A stretch of 64,000 bases of DNA from Diadophis punctatus similis. Lineage: Eukaryota > Chordata > Lepidosauria > Squamata > Dipsadidae. This document shows, piece by piece, positions 11,180-22,850 of the stretch (position 1 is the first letter of the stretch; each line of letters opens with the position of its first letter). Location: NCBI GenBank assembly GCA_023053685.1, contig JALIGW010000002.1, positions 244,331,177 through 244,395,176 of the forward strand, written 5' to 3'. The position numbers were made by a program, and so were the translations under genes. The notes under the pieces are model-generated. The model saw only the letters and a program-made list of their open reading frames with translations. It was not told the DNA's origin and ran no database searches.

Positions 11180-12060
11180 GCTGCCTAGATCCACTTTGAG
11201 GATCTTTGGATCCACCAGAAGGGATCAACTGGGGGGCTTCTTCCCGATCCTCCCCCTGGAGCTCCCTCAACTGCGGCTGCACCGAGGACTCCTCCCCGCT
11301 TCTCTTTCCCCTCTTTCCTTCCTCAGCCGCGGAGGGGAGCCCGGAGCGTCCGGGGCGGCGCCTGCCTTTCCCCCCAGCGAGAGCGGCTCTTCCTCGGGCT
11401 CCGCCGCATCCCCTGCCGGCCCCCTTCTCCAGCCTCGGCAGACGCCGCGATCAGCGACTCTTGGGCGGCCACCGCGGAGCTTCAGTTCCCCTCCGGGATG
11501 CTGGAGCAGGAGGCAGCCCCGCCCGGGCACAGCAGGGCGCTCTTCGCATGGGCAGAGGCACCCCGGACGCCGATGCCCCGCGGAGGAACAGAGGAGCCCC
11601 GGCTGGGAGGGGGAGGGGCTGAGGCTGCAATGAGGGGCGGGGCTGCAAGGCGAGGGCGGAGCCAGAGAGGAGAGCAGAAGCCCCTCCAAGCCTCTCCCCC
11701 CCTCCCGCCGGATTTCCGCTTCCCTCCTTGTGTTCCACTTCGACCGGCGGGCATCGCAGCTGGATCCCTCGGGGGAGGCTCCTCGATCCCGCTCGGGGTG
11801 GGTGAGTCTGCTCTCCCTCCGGCCTCCAGGCCGTCTCTCCCCCCAGAAGATCTCTCCGCCAGGAGGAAAGAAGCGGAGGGTCCCGCAGGGTTTTCCTTGG
11901 GGAGATCCGGCTCTGGCGTTGCCTGCAGGGAGCGGATCCCTCACTTCCTTGCAGGGGTGCAAAGGAGGCTCCGTCCCCGAGCTGGATCTTCCCCCTCCTC
12001 GCCCGGCCAAGGCTCCCCGGGTGGATCCGGGTGGATCCGGGAAGGAGGTTTGGGGGAAGT
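11180..12060 (+). promoter_or_regulatory. CpG-rich promoter and exon 1 of unit B
   Basis: Dense CpG from 11300 to 12040, double GC box at 11634-11643 (GGGGCGGGGC) and 11654-11663 (GGGCGGAGCC), then the recurring exon 1 text. A possible donor is GGGTGG/GTGAGTC at about 11799. The block 11270-11600, upstream of the GC boxes, is found only here and at 39230-39560. Long frames on both strands reflect high GC and are not taken as genes. Confidence 0.6.
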
Positions 12061-12536
12061 TCCTTTCAGAAGGTCTCTCCGTGATCCGTCAGAGCAGGAG
12101 GTCTCTGAGCGTATCCAAAAAACGAAGTATGCGGAGCTTTAAACCATGTATTGATGCTTGTAATGTGGTCTTAACACAGAGTGACATCATTGCAATGGGG
12201 AGGGGAGGGTTTGGTTTTGGGGAAAGAAAAGGTTTATATTAATTAATGGAGTTCATGTTTTCTTAACGCCCAAGAAATCCTTTTTCTTTGAGCTGCATCT
12301 AAAAGGCCGACAATGAAATCCTTTGTTTTAATGCTAATCTTTACTTTGCTTCTGCTTTAAAAAGATGGGTAGAATTTCTAAGCTTTGTATTTTCCTTGTT
12401 TTGCCCAGAAGAGACTGTGATGTGGCAGCTCCTTCTTGGCGGTTGTTCTACAAAGCACAAATTCTAAGGACCTTTTGAGGCTGGTCTTCTGAGCAGCTCC
12501 TAGAACAAACTGATGGCCAGAAGGCTCACTTGAATA

Positions 12537-12539
<3 letters not shown>

Positions 12540-12592
<53 letters not shown>

Positions 12593-12638
12593 GATAGATA
12601 GATAGATTGATTGATTGATTGATAGATGATAGATAGAT

Positions 12639-12712
<74 letters not shown>

Positions 12713-12745
12713 TAGAGAGGGAGGGCGGGAGGGAGGGAGGGAGGA
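12540..12745. repeat. Compound microsatellite (TG)n-(GATA/GATT)n-(GGGA)n
   Basis: TG repeats 12540-12589, GATA with GATT variants 12590-12715, then GGGA/GGAG to about 12745. It sits at the exact intron position occupied by a pure TA tract in the duplicated unit (40438-40585), while the other units have no microsatellite there. Confidence 0.95.
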
Positions 12746-12893
12746 AACACTTACTTGGAATCTTTGTGCCTTTCAACTTCCAAAAAGAGCAGCCCTTTTC
12801 ACACATGCTCTTCCCCATCTGATCTCTCTCCTCTTCCTTTGAGTCTTCCTACTCAAAATTATGCATTGGTCCCACTTTCCTTTTTCCTTGCAG

Positions 12894-13124
12894 AAGACCA
12901 GTGAAGACCTGGCCGTGAACTCCAGAGAGGAGAAAGGGGCCTTCTTGGATCGGGATCCACCAACATTTGGCCAGGACTCCGTTCCAGAGAATTTGGAAAT
13001 CGTGGCCTGGATGGAGAAGCAAAGGGCCAATCGATTAAGCAGAAATGAAACCGGTCACAGTGGGGGTCATCCCTGGCCTTGACTCAGAGGGGTCACAAGT
13101 GACCTCTTGGTTGTAACTTTAAAG
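12894..13124 (+). CDS. KRAB-A-like exon of unit B
   Basis: The exon follows a good acceptor (CCTTTTTCCTTGCAG) and ends at AAAG/GTGAGT (13124/13125). It reads TSEDLAVNSREEKGAFLD, then PENLEIVAWMEKQ, and stops at TGA 13080-13082. From EDL to VA it aligns without gaps to the KRAB A-box, the module that recruits TRIM28/KAP1 in tetrapod KRAB zinc-finger proteins. The D of the DV motif, the LD after the EEW region and the EN of MLEN remain; EEW and ML are replaced. The stop before the donor means it cannot be fused to the fingers. There is no start codon in the exon, so any translation needs one upstream. Confidence 0.5.
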
Positions 13125-13129
13125 GTGAG

Positions 13130-13573
13130 TAAACAAATCTTGATTAAATCTTGGTCTGGAGAATAAGCATGTTTATTATTTTAATCTTAATTTGACAAAA
13201 GAGTAAAGCAGTGAATTTGATTTTCGTGCTCAGTGGGGGCGTAATTTCTTTAATCGATATTTGTTTGTAAGAAGCCACTCTTGGTCAAGTTGGAGGTGGA
13301 CCCTGGAAGGAAGGCCACAGAGTAGGGGAGTCGCAAAGGCTGGGTGGTTGCAGCCCTGAAGCCGAAAGAGGCTGCCTGGGGACTCAGCTTGAGGTGGGGC
13401 TGCCCCTGCCCAGCCTTCATCTTGTCCTTTCGTGGGGAAATGTTCTCTCAGACCAAATTGGGTCTTGTTTCAGGGATACATTTTTAGCTATAATATGTGG
13501 AGACTTCCTGATTGTTTCTTGTCCCATAATGCACTTGGGGATACAGTTTAGTAAGCTGAAGCGCTTATGCCTG
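13130..13573 (+). other. Intron of unit B, no gene seen
   Basis: Copied at 40985-41370. No domain or RNA gene recognised. Confidence 0.4.
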
Positions 13574-13581
13574 GTCCTAAA

Positions 13582-14768
13582 ACGGGTCTGCAACAATGTT
13601 CCCTATAAGAAAAAAAAACGGTGCGCCGCGTTCTCGTTTCATCTGCGCGGCCGCGCATGCGCACAGCCTCACCCATTAGGAAATGCCGGCAGGAAGTTAA
13701 AAACTTCCGCGCGGCGTTCTATAATCACGTGCGCGGCCGCACGGGCGCGCACCTTAGAGGGAACAGTGGTCTGCAACCTGAAACACTCAAAGAGCCATTT
13801 GGACCCGTTTCTCAACGAAAACAAAACACCAGGAGCCACAAAACCTGGGTGGGTGTGGCCAGCTCGACGTCACTCAGTCCCATCCAGTCACATGAACCCC
13901 CCTAGCCACACCTACCCAGGTTTTGTGAATCCCTGTTTTCTATGGGAAACAGGTATCTTTGTGTGTGTGTCTCCCTCTCTCTCTGTCTCTCCCTCCCTGT
14001 CTCCCTCTCTCTCTCTCCCCCCGACTGACTGCAGCAGGAAACGGAGGGCGCCTACTTCTGGCTTTGTTGGTGCTGGATGCGCGACCTGCTCTCCGCCCTG
14101 AGAGAGTTGCCAGGGGAAAGTGGGGCAGGGAATGGGTTCCAGGAGAGGAGGGGACCTCATCTCCCGCATTGTGAAGTGCAGAAGCTTTCACTATGCTGCG
14201 CAAGGCAGTGCAAGAGCAGCGGGCAGGCCATGGAGAGGGTATTGGCTCCTCACCCTGGCCCCACACCAAAAGGAAAGCCAGCCAAGCTTCTCCTCCTAGA
14301 AGCCCCTCTACCCTTCCCCCTACTCCCCACGCAATCCCACTTCGGGACAGAGGAGTGTGCACTGGAAACGTGTGTTGGGGCAACGTGGGAACGCGCCTTC
14401 TGACCCTCCAGCACTTGGCCTGCAACTCTCTGTGGTCCTCCAGGCCCGGCTTGCTGAGGAGGGGGGTAGCAGCACTGATGCCTCCGCTACCCCGCCCGGC
14501 TTCCTCAAAGGCGCAGCGCATTTCAAAGCTGGCAGCTCGCATCTGGAGGTCTCGCAGCGGGATAGTTGCGAGAACCGGACCAGGCCTCTCCACCATCCGA
14601 CTTGCCAATGGTGGCGCTTCTGCCGGGCCGCACTAAGGCTCTGCCCATCACCACTGCCGTGACAGGTCAACAGCTATTTAATCCCTCTGCCGCAACTTGG
14701 CCACAGGGAGCCCCACAGAGGGGTGAAAGAGCCGCATTTGGCTCTAGAGCAGCGGGTTGCCGACACCC
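13582..14768. mobile_element. Non-autonomous hAT element (Tip100/Zaphod-like ends) with 8-bp target duplication
   Basis: GTCCTAAA occurs at 13574-13581 and 14769-14776. Inside are inverted ends: ACGGGTCTGCAACCTG on the left; the right end reverses to GGGTGTCGGCAACCCG. Both are followed inward by AGAGCC motifs (CAAAGAGCCATTTGG; AAGAGCCGCATTTGGCTC). The interior is GC-rich and has no transposase frame with a known domain. It carries the MITE at 13594-13768. Its duplicate at about 41378-42260 lacks the left end. Confidence 0.7.
13594..13768. mobile_element. 175-bp hAT-type MITE nested in the preceding element
   Basis: The 16-bp inverted ends CAATGTTCCCTATAAG and CTTAGAGGGAACAGTG match at 14 of 16 positions. 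The octamer GTCTGCAA flanks it on both sides (13586-13593, 13769-13776) and is part of the host element's left terminus. The interior is very CpG-rich (GCGCGGCCGCGCATGCGCAC). Confidence 0.8.
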
Positions 14769-14786
14769 GTCCTAAAGCTTAAACTT

Positions 14787-17363
14787 TTTTTTCAAATTAA
14801 GTTTTTATTGTGTTTTTTCATTTAAGAAGTTTCCATACTTTATACATAACTCTGCTCATTATCTATTATTTACATGTCTATTCTTTACATATCATTACAT
14901 TCAAGTTTAAGAATATTTCATACATATTTACATCTCTTTATTGAAATCCATATATTCCATATTTTTCAAATATACATTTTACTTCCTCTTATTTTACCTC
15001 TTTTTTCTCGTTTTCTATACTCAATCCATTTGTACAATTTCTTCCATATTGCATAATATTCCGAATTCATTTGTCCTTTCAGTTCAATTGCTAGTTTGTC
15101 CATTTCACCACAATCATATCTATTTTTTATTATCAAACTTTCTGAGGGTGTGTTCTTTTGTCTCCAACATTGCGCAAATGCTATTCTTGCTGCTGCTATA
15201 ATATGTAAAATAATGTATTTGATAGTTTTATTATAGTCCCCCTTGGTAATCCCCAATAAAAATAAGTATGGTGTATATTCTACTTGAAGGCCTGTTATTT
15301 CCTGGACCCATCTATGAATTTTTACCCAGTATTTCTTTGCTTCTGTACATGACCATCATATATGGTAAAAAGTGCCTTGTCTTTGGCCACATTTCCAACA
15401 ATTTGGTTCCAAGTTTGGATAGATTTTTGCCAATCTTGCTGGTGCCATATACCATCTATAAAACATTTTATATTGAGTCTCTTTATATTTTGCCGATTTA
15501 GTTATTTTATAATTTTTTTCCATATTTCCCCCTAGTCTTCTAATTCTATGTTATGTCCAATATTTTTTGCCCATGCTACCGTAACTCCTTTTACTATATC
15601 TTCTGCTCTATCAAAATCTAGTAGATAGCTATAAATATTGGTTATTTGTTTTTCATTTGGGCCCGTTAATATTTTGTCTAATTGATGTGGAACTGTCTCG
15701 AATCCATATTCTTCTTTATCTTTTTTATATTGTGATTGGATGTGCATATATGGCCACCAATCCATCGTTATTCCCTGGTCTTCCAATTGTTGTCTATTTT
15801 TAAGATTCCCTTGGCTGTCAAATAGTTGATAGTTAACCTTTTTATTTGCATCTAAGGTATTTGGGTAGATTATTGCTTCCATTGAGGATACCCACCTAGG
15901 GATTTTCATCCAATGTTTTCTTTTAATCTCTTGCCATACTTGCATCAAGGCTTCTCTTATTTTGTGTCTCCTAAAATATGTATGCTGTTTATTTCCTTTA
16001 TCCCATAGGTAGGCAGGCCATCCTTTTGATAGATCATGTCCCTCTAATGTTAGTAATCGTTTGTTTCTTAGATTGATACACTCTTTGACCCATACCAAAG
16101 TTGCTGCTTTATAGTACAGTCACCAATCAGGGAGCCCCATCCCACCTCTGCTTCTCTAATTCTGAAGGTCTATTAATTGTATTCTTGCCTTTTTCCCTGC
16201 CCAAATGAATTTTATTGTAATTTTATTTAATTCTGTAAATAATTTTTTATCTAATTTTATGGGTATGGTTCGGAAGAAGTAGAGCAATTTTGGCAAAATG
16301 TTCATTTTAATCATTGCAATATGACCTAGTATTGATAATTGTAATGTTCCCCATCTTTCCAAATCCGTTTTTATTTCTTGTATTAATTTCCCATAATTAT
16401 CTTCTTTGATTGAAGAGCATCTCGCTGTTAGCCAAATACCCAAATATTTAATTTTCTTTGTACATTTTAGTCCCAATTTTCTCTCTAATTCTCCTTCCTG
16501 TTTTAGAGTCATATTTTTCACTATCATTTTGGTTTTGGATTTATTAATTTTAAGGCCTGCTATTTCTCCATATTTCTCTATTTCACTTAATAAAATTTGT
16601 CCTGTCTCATTTGGCTCTTCAATAAAAAATACTAGGTCGTCTGCAAACGCTTGAATTTTGTACTCTTCCTTCTTAATCCTAGTTCCTTTAATTTCTTTAT
16701 TTGTTCTAATCTTCCTTAATAAAAATTCTAGTGTAAAAATAAATAACAGAGGTGATAAAGGGCATCCCTGACGGACTCCTTTTGTTATTTCGAATGGTCT
16801 TCTGATGTCTCCGTTTATTATTATGCTCGCTTTTTGTGTAGAGTATACAGACTCTATCATTTGTTCAAATCTCTTTCCAAATTTCATTTCTTTGATCTGT
16901 CTAATCATATATTTCCAATTTAAGTTGTCAAAAGCATTTTGCGCATCTAGAAAAACAAGTGCGACTTCCTAATATTCTAATATATTTAATACTGTTATGG
17001 ATGCTCTTCATAATATTCTAATATATTTAATACTGTTCTTGTATTGTCTCCGATTTATCTCATTGGGAGAAAACCGTTTTGATCGGGGTGTATTATCTCA
17101 TTTAGCATTTTCTTCATTCTTCCAGCAATGATAGTCCTGAAAATTTTATAATCCACATTTAAAAGTGATATAGGCCTGTAATTTTGAATTTGACTTTCAT
17201 CCATACCTTCTTTCTTAATTACTGTAATATATGCTTCTATCCATGACGGAGGCTTCTTTGCTTCCAACAACCACCTCATTATAGAGTTCTATAAGTATTG
17301 GTTCTATTAATTCCTGTGCATTCTTATAGAACTCCCCTCGTATACCATCTGGGCTCAGGGTTT
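14787..17363 (-). mobile_element. L1-clade LINE, 5'-truncated, with 14-bp target duplication
   Basis: Antisense L1 ORF2 remains. In order of translation: SPDGIRGEFYKNAQE (17340-17290), QNYRPISLLN (about 17195), GVRQGCPLSPLLF (about 16780), the catalytic FADDLVFF (about 16640), then the thumb region and a C-terminal tract to 14966. The frame is broken in several places, so it is inactive. The 3' end lies at a T-run at 14785. TAAAGCTTAAACTT flanks both ends (14773-14786; 17364-17377). A 27-base tract (AATATTCTAATATATTTAA) is duplicated inside near 16970-17040. The same insertion, in the same place, is at 42275-44813, so it came before the block duplication. Confidence 0.85.
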
Positions 17364-17573
17364 TAAAGCTTAAACTTCTATTTAAACTTAATTGAATTAT
17401 TGTGGATCCTTTATTGTGGATTTTGTGACTCACTACATTTCTGAAAAGAAAATACTTGTTTCTACTTCTTTCTCCTTCCAACAGAGGGTAAAAGATTGTG
17501 AACAAGCTTTTACTTGCAAGACAACTGCGACAGATAGTAGAAATTCAGCGTAAGGCAGCAGCTGCCACAAAGC

Positions 17574-18992
17574 ATGGAGCCTGGGAAAATCTGGAATCTC
17601 CCGTCAGACACAAGCAGCACTCCGAAAAACCACCAAAGAACCCACGAATGCTCAGACTGTGGGAAATCCTTTGCTCTCCAGTCCCTCCTCTTGACCCACA
17701 GGAAGGTCCATGTGGGAAGTGGATCCAGTCAAGGTTTGGAGGGTGAGAAATCCTTCTCTGGAAAAGAGGCCAAAGGTCTTAGAAGCCCCCCCAGGTTAAA
17801 GTCCTATAAATGTGAGGAATGTGACTTATCCTTTGGTCTAAAGTCAAACCTCCTTAAACATCAGAAAATCCACACTGGAGAGAAACCTTATCAATGTCTG
17901 GAATGTGGGAAATCTTTTCTTCAAAAAGTAAGTCTTAAAATCCACGAGAGAATCCACACAGGGGAGAAACCTTACAAGTGTTGGGAATGTGGGAAGAGCT
18001 TTTCTCAGAACGCAGGTCTTTGGCACCATGAAAAGATTCATGCAGGAGTCAAACCTTACAAGTGCTTTGAGTGTGGAAAATGTTTCACCCAGAGTTCAGG
18101 TCTGCGGAGTCATGAGAAAACACACAGAGGAGAGAAAAACGAAAAGTGCCTCGAATGTGGGAAATGTTTTACCCAGAAATCAACCCTGGTGGTACATCAG
18201 AGACGTCACACCGGAGAGAGACCCTATGAATGCCCAGATTGTGGGAAACGATTTCTGTATTCTCGTGAACTTCAGAGACACCAGAAGTGGCACAAAGGGG
18301 ACCTACCCCATAAATGTGGGGAGTGTGGGAAAAGTTTTATGTCGCCAGCCCAAGTTCAGATTCATCAGAGAATCCACACAGGGGAGAAGCCATTCCAATG
18401 TGGGGAGTGTGGGAAATGCTTTTCCCGAAAACAAAACCTTGGAAGCCATCAAAGGCTCCACACAGGAGAGAAGCCATACAGATGTGTAGAATGTGGAAAA
18501 TACTTTAGAGACAAGCAAAACCTCTGGCATCATCGTAAAATCCACACAGGGGAGAAACCATATCAATGCATTGATTGTGGAAGATATTATAGTACCACAT
18601 CAGCCCTTAAAAGTCATGTGAAAATTCACACGGGGGAAAAAAACTACAAATGTTTAGACTGTGGGAGAACATTTGCACATTCAGGTTCCTTTAGAAATCA
18701 CAGCCGAATCCATACAGGAGAGAAACTTCACAAATGCTCAGAGTGTGATAAATGTTTTTCACGGAAAGATTATCTTGTGATGCATCAGCGAATCCACACT
18801 GGAGAAAAACCATATAAATGTCTGGAGTGTGGAAAATGTTTTGCCCAACCTTCAGCACTTCGCACGCACACCAGAAGTCACGCAGGAGAATGGCCTCACA
18901 AGTGTGCAGAGTGTGAGAAACCTTTTCATAGTAAATCAAAGCTAAAAAAGCACCAGAAAGTCCATAGCAGAGATAAATCTCTTCAGCTGTAA
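17574..18992 (+). CDS. C2H2 zinc-finger protein B, 15 fingers (most complete copy)
   Basis: A 472-residue predicted DNA-binding nuclear protein in one terminal exon (acceptor CTTCCAACAG, exon from 17485). ATG 17574 has the conserved AGCATGG context; in-frame TAG TAG lies 30-35 bases before it. Residues 1-23 are a short leader ([12 protein letters not shown]), finger 1 is at 24-46, the spacer 47-77, and fingers 2-15 run from 78 to 464 every 28 residues, each with intact C2H2 ligands. The tail is SRDKSLQL. Linkers are mostly TGEKPY; exceptions are GEKNEK before finger 6, HKGDLPHKC before finger 8 and TGEKNYK before finger 12. As the only copy with all 15 fingers open, it approximates the ancestral gene. 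The 3' UTR runs to AATAAA at 19610. Confidence 0.92.
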   Translation: MEPGKIWNLPSDTSSTPKNHQRTHECSDCGKSFALQSLLLTHRKVHVGSGSSQGLEGEKSFSGKEAKGLRSPPRLKSYKCEECDLSFGLKSNLLKHQKIHTGEKPYQCLECGKSFLQKVSLKIHERIHTGEKPYKCWECGKSFSQNAGLWHHEKIHAGVKPYKCFECGKCFTQSSGLRSHEKTHRGEKNEKCLECGKCFTQKSTLVVHQRRHTGERPYECPDCGKRFLYSRELQRHQKWHKGDLPHKCGECGKSFMSPAQVQIHQRIHTGEKPFQCGECGKCFSRKQNLGSHQRLHTGEKPYRCVECGKYFRDKQNLWHHRKIHTGEKPYQCIDCGRYYSTTSALKSHVKIHTGEKNYKCLDCGRTFAHSGSFRNHSRIHTGEKLHKCSECDKCFSRKDYLVMHQRIHTGEKPYKCLECGKCFAQPSALRTHTRSHAGEWPHKCAECEKPFHSKSKLKKHQKVHSRDKSLQL

Positions 18993-19609
18993 ACAATGTT
19001 GGGAGCCTTTTTTTAAAAAACACATCTTAATGTTTACCAGGAACTTTACACAGTGACAGAAGAGAAATCCTACAATTATTTGGTGTGAATAAATGTTTTT
19101 CCTACTGAAGCAAAGGAACCTCAGAGAGTACACAATGAGGCAAAAGGGTGTAAATGTTGGGAGTGTGAGAATATTTTGCTTGCAAAGTCACATTATAAAC
19201 TTACCAGAGTGATTACACAAAAGTTATGAGTATGTGGGGAGTAGATACAATGTTTTGCAGCAAGTAGAGGAAGTCCTTGACCTATGACGACAACTTGGAA
19301 TGGATTTCTGGGCATAAGTTCCTTCAGTTGTAAGTCAAGGAAGCAGGTATTTCCCTTAATTTTTACTAGACTGTGTTGATCAATGAGAACTGAAACCTTA
19401 GAGAGGAGAAAATGGGGCAAAGGGTGGAATGAATCTGGTGGTTTATTTAGTGATAAAGTTTTGATGTTGAATCTTCTGGCTGAGGATGAAGAGGAAAAGT
19501 TTCTTTTTCCTATTATCTTTTTGGAGTGAATTTTTCTCCTTTTTCTCATTGTCTTTTTCATATATTCATACAGAAATATTTGTACTATCTTTCTGTGCAT
19601 ATAATCCTT

Positions 19610-19615
19610 AATAAA
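19610..19615 (+). terminator. Polyadenylation signal AATAAA of gene B
   Basis: AATAAA in TCCTTAATAAAAGTATCG, 618 bases after the stop codon, at the position conserved in units C, E and F. Confidence 0.65.
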
Positions 19616-19639
19616 AGTATCGTTCAAAATAATCAAAAG

Positions 19640-20685
19640 GGCCTTTTTCAGGAGATGGACTGGGTGGCTCAAAACAGGCAAGATGGCAGTTCAGATTGTG
19701 CCATACTGTGCAGCCAAAGTGGGTTGAGGAAGTGGCTCTCGGACCTCCACTGGATCAGGAAGTGGGCTGCGGGGAGGAGTAAGGCCCTCAGGGAGTCCAG
19801 GGCCCATGGTTCTCAGCAGCTGCTAGAGGGTGGACCCATGCTTCTCAGAGGAGAGGCGGGAAACCTGTCAGAACAGGCTACCGACGCCCCCTAGAGGAGA
19901 GATGGGGAACTATCGGTTCCAGCAGGATCCACTCTTGGTGAGGTGAGGGAGGGGAGAGGAAAATGAGGGGAAGGGGAGGCGCTTCCTGATGGACCACCTC
20001 CATCTTTCCAGGGTGGAAAAAGGCAGGCAGGCACTCAACTGGTCCAGCAGTCATCATAACGCTCTGGAGGGAACCTTGGATCTCAGTGTGGTCTCTTTGC
20101 CTCCCCCAAAAACGACAGGAAATACGAGAGGAGGGAAGAGACTCCCAGGAACTCTCTGGGGTGCAAGGAAAGTAATATCCATGCTTCTCTAGCCCTCTTC
20201 CTTTGGGGGGGGATCTGGGGAGGGGGTCACAATAAGGATACCTACACCCATACTCCTGGGCTCTCCTAGCCCTTCGACCCCCACCTTCCCTGGATACCCC
20301 AAACTTTTCTTCTCCCCCAATCTTCATATCCCCACTAGCTTTCTTTGAATGGTTTTCAAGGCCTTTTTCCTGTCCCCCTCCCAAATAGACCCCCTGTTTT
20401 CAGTCTTTGTGTGTGTGTGTTTGTGGCAGCTTCAGGGGGCTGCTTCATGCCAGGACTGGAGGGCAGTGTGGGCTTCCTTTTGTGCCCCCCTCCCCATGAT
20501 TCTCCACTTGACTCTCCCTTTCTCTGTGTGCCTGGAGGGGTGGACTAGATGCCCTCTTAAAGTCCTTTGATGCCTCCTTGAGTCCAGTCTGTGTCTGCTG
20601 AGATTTCGAAAGGGGAAAGTGGAGGCAGGGATCTCTATGGAGAGCCTCCATCCTCCAGGTCATGCTTTTCCCTAAGGTGCTTTTC
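19640..20685 (+). other. Shared 3' flank of zinc-finger units (copy 2)
   Basis: Same sequence as 8090-9040, including the [11 protein letters not shown] frame (19653 onward) and the later GTGGACTAGATGCCC stretch, which resembles a CR1 3' end. No gene recognised with confidence. Confidence 0.5.
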
Positions 20686-20689
20686 CAAA

Positions 20690-21145
20690 AGGCATCTGGA
20701 CTTTCTTGTTTTTTTCCTCTTGAAAACGTTTCCCTTCTCATCCCAGAAGCTTCCCCAGTTCTGACTGAGCGGTGGAGGATGGAAGGATGGATCAGGGTGC
20801 AAAGGGGTGTGGAGCCTCCCTGAGGCTGCTGAAGGGACCCTGTTGTAGACAGGAGGTTGGGGGAAGGGTCCTTGCCACCCCCCTCTGTTGTGGGAGGGCT
20901 GCTCATTTTGGCCAAGATGGCCGCTTTGGCCCCTCTTTCCATCCAGGGCTCCTCTCTGTCCAGAAGGTGGAGGTGGCTGTCCTCGAAAGAGCCAGCCATG
21001 TCATTTTAGATGCAGATGGAGGTCTCCTCCTGATGGGTTTCTCCTCCCATTCCCCCCTCCCAGTCAGTCAGAACTGAAGAAGCTTCTTAGATGAGAAGGG
21101 AAATGTTTTCAAGGGAAACAAATACCCAAGAAAGTCCAGTTTGCC
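20690..21145. repeat. Inverted-repeat pair (about 80-bp arms) around a 290-bp centre
   Basis: The left arm 20690-20769 (CTGGACTTTCTTG ... GAAGCTTCCCCAGTTCTGACTGA) is the reverse complement of the right arm 21062-21145 (TCAGTCAGAACTGAAGAAGC ... CAAGAAAGTCCAG). The arms are a familiar squamate dispersed repeat whose class I cannot name with certainty. The centre carries GGCCAAGATGGCCGC. The same arrangement recurs at 31562-32043 and 62415-62902. Confidence 0.7.
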
Positions 21146-21914
21146 TTCAGGGTAGAAAAAAAATGCACCTCTGGGAAGTGAAGCCAGAGTTTTGGGGCTC
21201 CTTCCGACTCAGTCTGGGGGGGGAGGAAGCCCCCAGCAATGGCCGGTCAGGAGCCTTTTTTGGAAGTTAGCCTGGGGGGGCGAGAGTGGCTGAAAGGCTG
21301 GGATCCCCGTAAACCCCTCCCTGCACCCCCGTTTTTGCCTGCATTTGTTGCCCTGGTTAAATTCACAAGTTCCCGTCCGAGCAGCAGCTCCTGGAGAGAT
21401 GAAACGTTCTTCCCCCCCCAAGAGCCCAGAGCGAAGGAGCCCCCAGGAGACTCCCCCCCCCCCAGACCCCATACAGGAGGGACGCCCCTTCAGCACCAAG
21501 GACGCTGTGCTGGGCCTGTGGGAGAGACCCTCCCTCCAGAAGTTGCTTCCTGGTGCAGCAGCCCCAGGATCGCACTTGAATGGGAGGCGAATGTTCTCCC
21601 CTTGGGGAGCCAGCTTGCCCTGGGTTCAAATCCTGATGCTGCCACCCTTTCAGCATGGGAGCCTGCTGTGGCCTGGCTGAGGTCCTGCTTTGATCAAGGG
21701 TCCTGCAGAGCCAGTTCAGCTGATTGGGAGGTAGGGATTGACTGCAGGGGGGAATCTGGGTGTCCTGAGAAGGGGACACCTCCCCGCCCCCCGCCCCCGA
21801 TTCTCCCTAAATTTCAGAATTGGGAGTGCCCAAAATGAAGGCAATAGTCAGTCCAGTAAAGAGAGAAGAGGGCAAAGAGGTAACAGGCAGCAGACAGAAA
21901 TCAGAGCTGCTGAA
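21146..21914 (+). other. Shared 3' flank, continued; no gene recognised
   Basis: Repeated at 32050-33240, 52410-52900 and 62905-63560 (phrases GATGAAACGTTCTTCCCCCC, GTGGGAGAGACCCTCCCTCCAGAA). Open frames exist but shift between copies at C-runs, which argues against coding. Confidence 0.5.
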
Positions 21915-22345
21915 CTCATTCTTTGCCTCAGTGCAATAAATATTTTTCTGAAAAAAGTACTCTTGCATACATCAGTGAATCCCGAGATCCGCACTACCTC
22001 CACCATGCTGGCCTTCCGGAAAGCTACCAACACCTGGCTGTTCCGACAAGCCTGGGACCATTGACCTCCGATGTCAACAGTCAATATGTTTTAATCTACG
22101 CTTTTTAAATTTTAATCTTTTTATATTGATATTTTATTGATGTTTCTACATGTTGTGAGCCGCCCAGAGTCCTTCGGGAGTTGGGCGGCATAGAAATATA
22201 ATTAAATAAATAAATAAAATAAATAAATACACAGTGGAGAAAAACCATATAAGCGTTCAGATTGTGAGAAATGTTCCACCCACCGTTCAGCATTTCGCAG
22301 GCACACCCAAAATCACACAGGCAAGTGTCTTTCCAAGTGTGCAGA
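21915..22345 (+). pseudogene. Zinc-finger remnant split by a LINE 3' tail
   Basis: The first piece, GTGCAATAAATATTTTTCTG to CATCAGTGAATC (21930-21985), and the second, CACAGTGGAGAAAAACCATA to AAATCACACAGG (22228-22320), together match the unbroken remnant at 33255-33400. Between them, 21986-22227 is a LINE 3' end (CTGGCCTTCCGGAAAGC, GTGAGCCGCCCAGAGTCC, GGGCGGCATAGAAAT, AAATAAAT tail) of the same type as the CR1-clade element at 29714-31524. Confidence 0.7.
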
Positions 22346-22349
22346 GTGC

Positions 22350-22850
22350 ACAGACTCCTATTGGCTACTTCAGGGGGGCTTCTGGAATCTTCTCTCACCC
22401 TATGAGCCCCTTGATCTGGACACTTGGTTCCCCAGAGGCGCCTGGTACCCAGATGCTCCTCCAGTCTGATGGAGGCTCTTTCTCTTTATGGATTTAAGGC
22501 TCTTTGGGAAGAAGATCCAGTCCTGGGATACACGGAAGGTCAACTGTGAGCCTCCTCAGAAGTAGATCCCACTGTAGCACAAGGGATGAGGTGCCCATAA
22601 TTGAAGGGGGAACAGAATTCCCCTCGGAGCTGCTCTTCCTCTGGGTCAGGATCCCCCCCCTCTTCTCCAGCTCCAGAAACGCCAGGAGCCTTAAAATCAG
22701 TCAGGGAGAATAGCTCAGGGTGGAAATGGGGGGTCCTTGGTGGTCTCTGATCTTCGGGGTTTCCCCAGAGACGTCTCATTACCCAAACTAGGTAACATCA
22801 TCAGGGCAGCAACCAACCACCAACCTCAGGGAGCCCCAAGGACCCTCCAA
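22350..22850 (+). other. Junction segment shared with 35155-35350 and 56155-56700
   Basis: The phrases GACTCCTATTGGCTACTT, TGATGGAGGCTCTTTCTC and CAGAGACGTCTCATTACCC are repeated at those places. It includes an inverted CCAAT (ATTGG). No coding domain. Confidence 0.45.

Noticed and set aside
17498..17746. Alternative frame across the gene B acceptor region that could continue from an upstream exon
   Set aside because: It starts at GTG and ends within the finger exon out of frame with the fingers; it is a shadow of the real frame and has no domain.
21071..21110. Hammerhead-ribozyme-like core (GATGAG ... GAAA) in the inverted-repeat arms, as found in Penelope-like elements
   Set aside because: The required CUGANGA box is not present (TTAGATGAG), and the stems do not pair convincingly; the resemblance is too short to claim.
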